DNA of 64,000 bases, taken from positions 1 to 64,000 of the forward strand of contig NZ_VWSJ01000006.1 of NCBI RefSeq assembly GCF_009690845.1. The letters run 5' to 3'. The stretch's first letter is position 1. Each line of letters opens with the position of its first letter. Position numbers and translations under genes: made by a program. Shown here piece by piece: positions 45,460-54,122 of this stretch. This DNA is from Campylobacter portucalensis. GTDB taxonomy: Bacteria; Campylobacterota; Campylobacteria; Campylobacterales; Campylobacteraceae. The notes under the pieces are model-generated. The model saw only the letters and a program-made list of their open reading frames with translations. It did not search any database and was not told the origin of the DNA.

Positions 45460-46773
45460 TTATGATTTGCTTTTAATCTGCATTATAAATTCCTTTATCC
45501 ACATTTTTTTAGGAGTTATTATCTCGCTTTTGCTACCATTTACACTGTGATAAATTGTCGTGGCGTGCTTTGTGGCGTAGTATTTTATTAAAAGTCTTTG
45601 TAAATTTGGCTCAGTTGATGGCATAAACCAGCCATTATTTGAAATAGCTATTACAAAATCAGGATTATTGGCATAAATTTCAGGCCTAGTTACTTCATAA
45701 CAAATAGCGTTTGTGATTTTAAAGCCATTGATTTCATATGTACTTAAATTTTTTGCACTTTTAATATCGCTAGCTCCTTTAAAAAATATTTTATTTACAA
45801 AATTTTTTATAAATGTTGGCAGAGGAATTTCTTCACCAAAAGGCACTAGAATAAATTTATCAAACCTCTTCATATCTCCATCTTTAAACAAAAAAGCTGA
45901 ATTATAAATAAAATCATTTTCATAAGCTAAACCTCCTGTTAAAATTCCTATATTATGAGATTTTTCTTTTAAATACTGCATCAAATTTAATTCTAAATTT
46001 ACATACGATACGATAGCATTTTCGGGCAAGATTATAAACTCATAACCATCCATTATGGCTTTGTTTATTAAATTTAAAACTTGCTTTATTTGATCGTTTC
46101 TATACTCATTTTTCCACTTAATTTCTTGATTAATGTTTGTATTTGCTAAATAAATTTTAAGTGGTAATAAATTTGGAACATTTTGTTTGAATTGAAGAGC
46201 AAAAATAAGTAAAAATATCGATATAAATTTAAATTTATTTAATGAATAATAAGCTATTATGAATGCAAATATAAAGCCAAGCCCTCTTAAATTTGGCTCA
46301 AAAATTCCTATCACCAAAGTGGCTTCTAAATTTAACCAATTAAAATTAAAAGGATAAAAATAGCTCACAGATAAGAGCATAAAAGCCCTAAAATATAAAT
46401 TTTTAAACCACCCGCAAACTAAAAAAATAAGTCCGTAAATAAGTCCAAAAAATAAAATTTCAATAGGAATTAAATAGCTTAAATCATAAAACCTTAAGCT
46501 AAAACTAACCCAATAAAACCATAAAATTCCAATAAAAAATCCAGTATAGAAAAATTTAATTTTATTAAATTTAAAAAGCTTTAAAAAGCCAAATATCGTT
46601 AAAAACGGTGAGATGAAATTTAACCATAAATTATCAAAAATTGATAAAAATATAAAATTTGATATTAAAATTGCTATAAAAAAGCATTTTATAATCTCAT
46701 TTATGGTAGAATAACGACTTATTATTTTTTTTGTAAAGGATGTATATGGGTAGTAACAGTATTTTTGGGACAT
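45460..46773 (-). CDS. lnt: apolipoprotein N-acyltransferase
   Basis: Adds the third acyl chain to lipoproteins at the inner membrane. Membrane helices come first, then a nitrilase domain with the catalytic Glu (ILPENAIVSY), Lys region (KFILVPFGEEIPLP) and Cys (NAICYEVTRP). 437 residues. The only in-frame ATG is at 46773, with AGAGGA 5 bases upstream, so its start lies inside yajC, which runs the other way. Its lipoprotein clients here include RlpA, LptE and the rhodanese protein. Confidence 0.9.
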   Translation of the reverse strand: MSQKYCYYPYTSFTKKIISRYSTINEIIKCFFIAILISNFIFLSIFDNLWLNFISPFLTIFGFLKLFKFNKIKFFYTGFFIGILWFYWVSFSLRFYDLSYLIPIEILFFGLIYGLIFLVCGWFKNLYFRAFMLLSVSYFYPFNFNWLNLEATLVIGIFEPNLRGLGFIFAFIIAYYSLNKFKFISIFLLIFALQFKQNVPNLLPLKIYLANTNINQEIKWKNEYRNDQIKQVLNLINKAIMDGYEFIILPENAIVSYVNLELNLMQYLKEKSHNIGILTGGLAYENDFIYNSAFLFKDGDMKRFDKFILVPFGEEIPLPTFIKNFVNKIFFKGASDIKSAKNLSTYEINGFKITNAICYEVTRPEIYANNPDFVIAISNNGWFMPSTEPNLQRLLIKYYATKHATTIYHSVNGSKSEIITPKKMWIKEFIMQIKSKS

Positions 46774-47027
46774 TGTTTCCTCTTGTTATTTTTTTTCTTA
46801 TTTTTTATTTTTTGGTTATTAGACCGCAACAAAAACAGGCAAAAGCACACGCCAAAATGCTAAATGAATTAGCAAAAGGTGATAAAATTTTAACAGCTGG
46901 CGGTTTTAAATGCACGGTTATAAAACCAGGAGATGATTTTATCACAGTTAAGCTTAATGATGATATAATTGTTGAACTTTCTAGAAATCATGTAGCTAGA
47001 AAATTAGAAAAGATAGAAAATGCGTAA
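46746..47027 (+). CDS. yajC: preprotein translocase subunit YajC
   Basis: Small membrane accessory of SecDF. One membrane helix (LFPLVIFFLIFYFLVIRPQQ) and the typical RPQQKQAKAHAKMLNEL and GDKILTAGG segments. I prefer the ATG at 46746 (AAAGGA 6 bases upstream); the frame also has an ATG at 46740. It overlaps secD by 8 bases. A likely -10 TAGAAT lies near 46707 inside lnt. Confidence 0.93.
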   Translation: MGSNSIFGTLFPLVIFFLIFYFLVIRPQQKQAKAHAKMLNELAKGDKILTAGGFKCTVIKPGDDFITVKLNDDIIVELSRNHVARKLEKIENA

Positions 47028-48606
47028 CGCAAATATAGGCTATAAATTAATAATTTTAATTATAACTTTTGTATTTTCTTTAGTTTTTTCTATTCCGTCT
47101 TTTTTACAACTTGAAAAGGGGCATAAGGTAAATTTAGGTCTTGATTTGCAAGGTGGGCTTCATATGCTTTTGGGCGTAGAGGTGGATGAGGCTATAAAAT
47201 CAAAAATAAAATCAATTGCTTCAAGTGTTAGTTATTCTTTAAATAAAGATGAAATTTTTATTGATAAATTTGTAATTGAAGATAGTTATTTTGAATTTGA
47301 AGTTTTAGTGCCTGAAGAGATACAAAAAGTTGATGCCATTTTGAGTAAAATCGATGGTTTAAAAATAGAAAAAAACAGTCTTAAATATAGTGTTTATTTA
47401 ACAGATGCCGAGATTATTTCTACAAAACAATATGCTATAGATCAAGCTGTTGAAACTATTAGAAATAGGCTTGATCAATTTGGTTTAAGTGAGCCAACAG
47501 TTGCGAGACAAGGAAAAGAAGATATTTTAGTTGAAATTCCTGGAGTTAAGACAAAAGCAGATGAACAAAGGGCGATGGATTTGATAGCGACTTCTGCACA
47601 TTTGGAGCTTATGGCTCTTGATGATGAAAGGCAAGATAGAGTAAATTCTATGAGTAAAGAAGAGGCTAAAAAATATGGTGATTTGATATTAGAAGATGCA
47701 AAAAATTCTAGTGTAAAGTATTTGGTTAAAAAAATTCCTGTCCTAGATGGATCTATGTTAGTTGATGCAAAGGTTGCTTTTGATCAACACACAAATCAAC
47801 CAATAATAAATTTTACTCTAAATTCAGAAGGTGCGGCTATTTTTGGAGATTTTACTGGTAAAAATGTTGGAAAAAGATTGGCTATTGTTTTGGATGATAA
47901 GGTATATTCTGCTCCTAGAATTAATGAAAGAATAGGCGGTGGAAGTGGTCAAATAAGTGGTGGATTTACATTAGAAGAGGCAAGGGATGTTGCTATTGCT
48001 TTGAGAAGTGGCGCTTTGCTTGCACCTGTTAAGCTTTTGGAGAAAAGAAGTATAGGTCCAAGTTTGGGAGCTGAAAGCATTAGGCAAAGCAGTATTGCTT
48101 TAATCGGTGCTAGTGTTCTTGTAGTGTTGTTTATGATTGTTTATTATGGTATGGCAGGAATTTTAGCAAATATAGCTTTAGTTGTAAATATTTTATTTTT
48201 GATTGCTATAATGGCACTTTTTGGAGCAACTCTTACTCTTCCTGGAATGGCTGGTATAGTTTTAACTGTAGGTATGGCCGTTGATGCAAATGTAATTATA
48301 AATGAGAGAATTAGAGAGATGCTGCGAGCTGGAAATAGTGTAAAAGTTAGCATACAAAAAGGCTATGAAAATGCTATGAGTGCTATAATTGACTCAAATT
48401 TAACCACTTTAATAACATCAGCAGCACTTTATGCTTATGGCACTGGTCCTGTTAAAGGCTTTGCTGTTACGATGAGTATAGGGATAATTGCGTCTATGAT
48501 AACAGCCATATTAGGAACACATGGTATGTTTGATGCATTGGCTGATAGAATTGAAAAAAGCAAAAATATATTATTTTGGTTTGGCTATAAGATAAAGAGG
48601 AGTTGA
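47020..48606 (+). CDS. secD: protein translocase subunit SecD
   Basis: RND-family motor subunit that uses proton-motive force to finish export. N-terminal helix, GLDLQGGLHMLLGVE, periplasmic P1 domain, then five C-terminal helices with GMAVDANVIINERIRE. 528 residues. It is followed by secF after one base. Confidence 0.96.
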   Translation: MRNANIGYKLIILIITFVFSLVFSIPSFLQLEKGHKVNLGLDLQGGLHMLLGVEVDEAIKSKIKSIASSVSYSLNKDEIFIDKFVIEDSYFEFEVLVPEEIQKVDAILSKIDGLKIEKNSLKYSVYLTDAEIISTKQYAIDQAVETIRNRLDQFGLSEPTVARQGKEDILVEIPGVKTKADEQRAMDLIATSAHLELMALDDERQDRVNSMSKEEAKKYGDLILEDAKNSSVKYLVKKIPVLDGSMLVDAKVAFDQHTNQPIINFTLNSEGAAIFGDFTGKNVGKRLAIVLDDKVYSAPRINERIGGGSGQISGGFTLEEARDVAIALRSGALLAPVKLLEKRSIGPSLGAESIRQSSIALIGASVLVVLFMIVYYGMAGILANIALVVNILFLIAIMALFGATLTLPGMAGIVLTVGMAVDANVIINERIREMLRAGNSVKVSIQKGYENAMSAIIDSNLTTLITSAALYAYGTGPVKGFAVTMSIGIIASMITAILGTHGMFDALADRIEKSKNILFWFGYKIKRS

Positions 48607-48607
48607 T

Positions 48608-49579
48608 ATGCAGATATTTGATAAAGATAAAATTTATAATTTTATGGGCGTTAGATATATTTTTTTAGGTATTTCTATATTTTTAATGATCGCCTCTGTT
48701 GTTTTATTATGCACAAATGGAGTTAAATATGGCATTGACTTTTCTGGTGGCACTTTAATACAAATAAAATATGAAGAAAAAGCCCCTATTGAAAATATTA
48801 GAACTTTGCTTGAAGAAGTAGAGCATTTAAAAGGTGTGAGTGTTACTGAATTTGGAAGCGATGAAGAGATAACTATAAGATACGCTGGCAGTAGTGATTC
48901 TTTAGGGCAAGATCCTGGTGCTAATATAGCAAAAATGCTTCAAAGCACTGGTAAATTTGAGGTAAGAAGAGTTGATATTGTAGGACCAAAAGTAGGGAAT
49001 GAGCTAAGACAGAGTGGATTAATGGCTATTGTTGTTTCTTTTGTGCTAATTTTAATCTATATAGCTTTTAGATTTGAGTGGCGATTTGCACTGGCTGCAA
49101 TTATTTCTGAAATACATGACGTTTTGATAACAATTGGCATTATTGCACTGCTTGGAATCAATGTAAATTTAGACACTTTGGCTGCAATTTTAACTGTTAT
49201 AGGATACTCATTAAATGATACAATTATTGTATTTGATAGAATAAGAGAAGGCGTGCAAGAGAGCAAGGAAAATGAAATTTCAAAAGTCATTAATGAATCT
49301 GTTTCAAAAACACTTTCAAGAACCATACTTACATCTTTTACAACCTTAATAAGCGTAGTTGTGCTTTATTTATTTGGTGGAGATATGATAAAAGATTTTT
49401 CATTTATCATGATGGTTGGTGTTATTGTTGGGACATTTAGCTCTGTATTTATAGCAGCACAAACTCTTATTATTTTAAAATTTAATGTGGTTGATTATAG
49501 GGCACTATTAGCTGAAAAATTAAAAAGAAAAAAAGATAAAGAAAAAATGCGTGCAATGTATGAAAAGGGTATTGTTTAA
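48608..49579 (+). CDS. secF: protein translocase subunit SecF
   Basis: Partner of SecD, 323 residues. GIDFSGGTLIQIKY near residue 37, six helices, and the GYSLNDTIIVFDRIRE motif. Separate from SecD, as in most bacteria. Confidence 0.96.
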   Translation: MQIFDKDKIYNFMGVRYIFLGISIFLMIASVVLLCTNGVKYGIDFSGGTLIQIKYEEKAPIENIRTLLEEVEHLKGVSVTEFGSDEEITIRYAGSSDSLGQDPGANIAKMLQSTGKFEVRRVDIVGPKVGNELRQSGLMAIVVSFVLILIYIAFRFEWRFALAAIISEIHDVLITIGIIALLGINVNLDTLAAILTVIGYSLNDTIIVFDRIREGVQESKENEISKVINESVSKTLSRTILTSFTTLISVVVLYLFGGDMIKDFSFIMMVGVIVGTFSSVFIAAQTLIILKFNVVDYRALLAEKLKRKKDKEKMRAMYEKGIV

Positions 49580-49588
49580 AGGAGAGTT

Positions 49589-49927
49589 ATGAATTGGGGA
49601 CGAGTTGTACATATCTTTTTTACTTTAATGAGTTTAACTACTATTGCAGGATATTTATATATGCACAGTGGGATAGCACTTTTTGTGGCTGCTAGCGTAA
49701 ATTTAATCTCAACACTACTTAAAATCGGTGTTAGAAATATACTATCAGCAGAGCTTTTTGCTAGCTCTTTGGTTGCTGATTTGCACTTGATTCCAGCTTT
49801 TATACTTTATGTGGTAGGGCATAATAAAGAAGTAATTTATGCTTTAGTGATAGGTGCAGGACTTGCAAATCTTTTTTCAATGATTATAACAGTTGTTGAA
49901 GCAGTTAAAGATAGAGATGAATTTTAG
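49589..49927 (+). CDS. small conserved membrane protein after secF
   Basis: 112 residues with about four membrane helices. It resembles an epsilonproteobacterial family of unknown function (DUF6394, from memory). It lies between secF and leuS with 9-base and 8-base spacers and AGGAG-type sites, so it is co-transcribed with both. Confidence 0.75.
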   Translation: MNWGRVVHIFFTLMSLTTIAGYLYMHSGIALFVAASVNLISTLLKIGVRNILSAELFASSLVADLHLIPAFILYVVGHNKEVIYALVIGAGLANLFSMIITVVEAVKDRDEF

Positions 49928-49935
49928 GAGATATT

Positions 49936-52386
49936 ATGGCTTATGATGCTAAAAATATAGAAAAAAAGTGGCAAAAAATTTGGCAAGAAAATGGTGAATT
50001 TGAGCCTAAAGATAATTATAATTTACCAAAAAAGTATATTTTAAGTATGTTTCCATATCCAAGTGGTAGAATTCATATGGGGCATGTTAGAAATTACTCT
50101 ATAGGTGATGCAATTGCAAGATATTATAGGCAACAAGGTTTTAATGTTTTGCATCCAATAGGATTTGATAGCTTTGGAATGCCAGCTGAAAATGCTGCAA
50201 TAAAGCATAAAATTCATCCTAGAATTTGGACTTACGAAAATATTGATTATATGATAAAAGAGCTAGATAGCTTAGGTCTTAGTTTTTCTAAAAAACGACT
50301 ACTTGCTACATCTGATCCACTATATACAAAATGGGAACAAGAATTTTTTATAAAAATGTATGAAAAAGGCTTGATCTATAGAAAAAATTCTATTGTTAAT
50401 TGGTGTGAAAATGATCAAACTGTTTTAGCAAATGAGCAGGTTGAAGATGGTAAGTGTTGGCGTTGTGGTCATGAAGTTGTTCAAAGAGATATGCCAGGAT
50501 ATTATTTAAAAATCACTCATTATGGCGATGAATTGTTAAAAGATTTAGAAAATTTAAAAGGTAAATGGCCATCTCAAGTTTTGACTATGCAAGAAAATTG
50601 GATTGGTAAAAGCAGTGGTCTTGAGTTTAGTTTTAAATTTGATGAAAAGAGCAAAGAATTATTAGATGGAATTTCGCATTTTAAAGTCTTTACAACTAGA
50701 CCTGATACCATTTATGGAGTTAGTTATACAGCTTTAGCACCAGAACATAATGTAGTTAAAAAACTTATAGAAAAAGGCGTTTTAAGCAAAGATGTTGAAG
50801 AGAAAATAAAATTTATACTCAATCAAAGTCCAAGAGAGAGACAAATCAAAGAAAAAGATGGCGTATTTTTGGGACTTTATGTTATACATCCTTTAACAAA
50901 TGAAAAAATTCCTGTTTGGATGGCAAATTTTGTATTAGCTGAGTATGGAAGCGGTGCTGTTATGGCGGTTCCTGCTCATGATGAGAGGGATTTTGAATTT
51001 GCAAGTAAATTTAATCTTGATATTAAACAAGTAATTAAGCCAAAAAATTCTCAGTGGGATTTTAAAAATGGAGCTTTTATTGATGATGGGATTTTAATCA
51101 ACTCTGGCGATTTTAGTGAAATTTCAAGCTATGAAGCTAGAGATAATATAATTTCTAAATTTGAAAAAGATGGTATTGGTAAGAGAGTTGTGAATTTTAA
51201 ACTACGAGATTGGGGCGTTAGTCGTCAAAGATATTGGGGAGCACCTATTCCTATGATTCATTGTCAAAAATGCGGTCTTGTGCCAGAAAGAATTGAAAAT
51301 TTACCAGTAACTTTACCTGATGATGTTGAGATAACAGGAGAGGGAAATCCTCTTGATAAAAATCTTGATTGGAAGACCTGCACCTGCCCAAAATGTGGTT
51401 CTCATGCAAAAAGAGAGAGTGATACTTTAGACACTTTTTTTGAAAGCAGTTGGTATTTTGCTAGATTTGCAAGCGATGAAAAGACGTGGCAAGATAGAGC
51501 TTTTGATGAAAAAAGTGTAGATTATTGGATGAGTGTTGATGAGTATATTGGTGGTATCGAGCACGCAATTTTACATCTTTTATATGCAAGATTTTTTCAA
51601 AAAGCTTTAAGAGATTTAGGATATTTAAAAGATGATGAGCCATTTTCAAATCTTTTAACTCAAGGAATGGTATTAAAAGATGGCTCTAAAATGAGTAAAA
51701 GTAAAGGAAATACCGTTGATCCAGATGAGATTATAAAAAAATACGGTGCTGATACGGCTAGACTTTTTATTTTGTTTGCTGCACCACCTCAAAAAGAGCT
51801 TGAATGGAATGATAGTGCAGTTGAAGGAGCGTATAAATTTTTAAATAGATTAAATGACAGAAGCAAAAGCTGTATTAAAACAGATACTATTCCATTAATT
51901 AAACATGAAAATTTAAATAAAGAAGAAAAATATGCAAGATTGAAAGTTTATGAAGCTCTTCAAAAAGCAAATGAAGTATATACAAAAACTTTTGCATTTA
52001 ATACCCTAATAGCTGCTTGTATGGAGTCTTTAAATGCATTAAATTTACAAGAAAATCAAGAAGTTTGGACAGAGGGATTTTGGATTATACTTAATCTATT
52101 AGAACCAATTATTCCGCACCTTGCAAATGAGTTAAGCCATAATTTATTCAATAGAAAAAATTTTGGAAAAATTGATGTTAGAAGCGAAGTTTTTGTAAAA
52201 GATACCTTAAATTTAGCAGTTACTATAAATGGTAAAAGAAGATCTGAGATTGAAATTCAAACGAATTTAGATGATAGCGAGATTTTAAATTTAGCTAAAA
52301 AAAGTGTTGCAAAATGGATTGAAAACAAAACTATAATAAAAGAAATTTACATTAAAGAAAAATTAGTAAATTTAGTTGTAAAGTAG
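49936..52386 (+). CDS. leuS: leucyl-tRNA synthetase
   Basis: Class I synthetase of 816 residues. HIGH-type [15 protein letters not shown] near residue 41, the editing domain including TTRPDTIYG, a zinc knuckle (CPKCG), and KMSKS in [10 protein letters not shown] near residue 578. It ends 2 bases before lptE. Confidence 0.97.
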   Translation: MAYDAKNIEKKWQKIWQENGEFEPKDNYNLPKKYILSMFPYPSGRIHMGHVRNYSIGDAIARYYRQQGFNVLHPIGFDSFGMPAENAAIKHKIHPRIWTYENIDYMIKELDSLGLSFSKKRLLATSDPLYTKWEQEFFIKMYEKGLIYRKNSIVNWCENDQTVLANEQVEDGKCWRCGHEVVQRDMPGYYLKITHYGDELLKDLENLKGKWPSQVLTMQENWIGKSSGLEFSFKFDEKSKELLDGISHFKVFTTRPDTIYGVSYTALAPEHNVVKKLIEKGVLSKDVEEKIKFILNQSPRERQIKEKDGVFLGLYVIHPLTNEKIPVWMANFVLAEYGSGAVMAVPAHDERDFEFASKFNLDIKQVIKPKNSQWDFKNGAFIDDGILINSGDFSEISSYEARDNIISKFEKDGIGKRVVNFKLRDWGVSRQRYWGAPIPMIHCQKCGLVPERIENLPVTLPDDVEITGEGNPLDKNLDWKTCTCPKCGSHAKRESDTLDTFFESSWYFARFASDEKTWQDRAFDEKSVDYWMSVDEYIGGIEHAILHLLYARFFQKALRDLGYLKDDEPFSNLLTQGMVLKDGSKMSKSKGNTVDPDEIIKKYGADTARLFILFAAPPQKELEWNDSAVEGAYKFLNRLNDRSKSCIKTDTIPLIKHENLNKEEKYARLKVYEALQKANEVYTKTFAFNTLIAACMESLNALNLQENQEVWTEGFWIILNLLEPIIPHLANELSHNLFNRKNFGKIDVRSEVFVKDTLNLAVTINGKRRSEIEIQTNLDDSEILNLAKKSVAKWIENKTIIKEIYIKEKLVNLVVK

Positions 52387-52388
52387 GT

Positions 52389-52928
52389 ATGATGAAAAAG
52401 TTTATTTTGGGAATTTTATCTTTTTTGATTGTTGGTTGTGGATATGCTCCTATTGGAAGGATAAGCGACAACATCCTTGAAGATAAAATTTTTGTGGATG
52501 TTTTTATGAATAAAATAGATCCACAAAATACAGTTGCTATAAAAGATGCTGTAAAAGATGGTATTATTTATAGGCTTCATAAAGAGTTATCTGATAAAAA
52601 AAATGCTAATAATTTTATAATTGCAAGCATAAATCATCTTAGTTTTTCTCCTTTGACTTATGATCAATATGGCTACGCTACAAGTTATAGAGTAAATTTA
52701 GTTTTAGCTTTTGAAGCTAGATTGAAAGATGGTAGAGTTGTAAGATTTAGTGGCAGTGGCGATCATGATTTTAGAGTTACAAGACTTTTGAAAAATGCCA
52801 GAGACACTAGCTCTATTATAAGCGATCAAGAGCGATATGAGGCTATAAAAAATGCATCCACACAAGCATTTGATGAATTTATAGCTGTACTTGGAATAGA
52901 GAGTTTAAAATCTAGTGAATTTAAATGA
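52389..52928 (+). CDS. lptE: LPS assembly lipoprotein LptE
   Basis: Outer-membrane lipoprotein that plugs LptD. Lipobox LIVGC (Cys about 17) follows a short signal; GYAPIGRISD comes next, as in the family. 179 residues. Two adjacent ATGs could start it. Context with leuS and folC matches C. jejuni. It overlaps folC by 14 bases. Confidence 0.82.
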   Translation: MMKKFILGILSFLIVGCGYAPIGRISDNILEDKIFVDVFMNKIDPQNTVAIKDAVKDGIIYRLHKELSDKKNANNFIIASINHLSFSPLTYDQYGYATSYRVNLVLAFEARLKDGRVVRFSGSGDHDFRVTRLLKNARDTSSIISDQERYEAIKNASTQAFDEFIAVLGIESLKSSEFK

Positions 52929-54066
52929 GTATTTAAAAAACAAACCAATTTTTTATAAAAAAATTGATTATGATAGAATGCCAAGAGCTTTTAAAAGCAT
53001 TAAAAATAGCTTAAATTTACCACCAATCATCCATATAGTCGGCACGAATGGTAAAGGCTCAACGGGAAGATTTTTAGCTCAAATTTGTGAGAGTTTGGGC
53101 TATTTGGTTGGTCATTATACAAGCCCTCATATTTTTAAATTTAATGAGAGATTTTATAAAAATGGTCAAATTATAAGTGATGATGAGTTGGAAAATGCTC
53201 ATCAAATTTTACAAAATTTATTAAATGATGAGTTTAAAAACACATTAAGCTATTTTGAATACGCCACATTTTTAGCGGCAATTTTATTTGAAAAATGCGA
53301 TTTTGTCATTTTTGAAGCGGGGATGGGTGGTGAATTTGATGCTACTAATCTGTTTGAAAAAAGATTATCACTTTTTACTCCAATAGGGTTAGATCATACT
53401 GAAATTTTAGGTGATAGTTTAGAAAAAATTAGTTACACAAAATTAATTAGTATGGATAAATTTGCAATTTTAAATGATGATATGAGTGAAATTTCTATTG
53501 ATATTGCTAAGAAAATAGCTATCAAAAAAAATGCTAAAATCCATTTATCTAGCGAGATTTTAGATGAATTTGATAAGAGAGAGATTTTAAAATATGCCAA
53601 TAATTTTAAACTTGCAAAATTTCAAATTTCAAATTTAAGTTTGAGTTTTGCTGCGACTAAGTTTTTAAAATTAAAACCAAATTTAAATATTTTAGGGGCT
53701 TTAAATTTAAAGGGTCGTTTAGAGAGAGTTTTATCGAATTTAATAGTTGATGTCGGACACAATCCTTTAGGTGCGAAAGCTATATTGCAATCACTATATC
53801 CAAATAAATTTAAATTAATTTACAACTCATTTTTAGATAAAGATTATAAGAGCGTTTTAGAAATTTTAAAGCCTATTGTAAAAGAAGTGTGTATTTATGA
53901 TTATCAAAGTAATAATAGAGAACTCGCTACTAAATTTTTGCCTAAAGTTTGTGAAAATTTAGGTCTAAAATACTCAAATTTTACTCAAATATCTAAGGAT
54001 GAAAATTATCTTTTGTTTGGCTCTTTTATGTTGGTTGAGGAATTTTTAAATAAAGAGTTGAAGTAA
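52915..54066 (+). CDS. folC: folylpolyglutamate/dihydrofolate synthase
   Basis: Mur-ligase-fold enzyme adding Glu to folate. P-loop VGTNGKGSTGRF near residue 42, AGMGGEFDATN near 138, and GHNPLGAKA near 282. 383 residues. GTG start inside the end of lptE. Confidence 0.93.
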   Translation: MNLNEYLKNKPIFYKKIDYDRMPRAFKSIKNSLNLPPIIHIVGTNGKGSTGRFLAQICESLGYLVGHYTSPHIFKFNERFYKNGQIISDDELENAHQILQNLLNDEFKNTLSYFEYATFLAAILFEKCDFVIFEAGMGGEFDATNLFEKRLSLFTPIGLDHTEILGDSLEKISYTKLISMDKFAILNDDMSEISIDIAKKIAIKKNAKIHLSSEILDEFDKREILKYANNFKLAKFQISNLSLSFAATKFLKLKPNLNILGALNLKGRLERVLSNLIVDVGHNPLGAKAILQSLYPNKFKLIYNSFLDKDYKSVLEILKPIVKEVCIYDYQSNNRELATKFLPKVCENLGLKYSNFTQISKDENYLLFGSFMLVEEFLNKELK

Positions 54067-54122
54067 ATATGAAGATTTATAGTCTATATTAAAAAATTTA
54101 GTGTCTAAATAATGGAGTTTTA

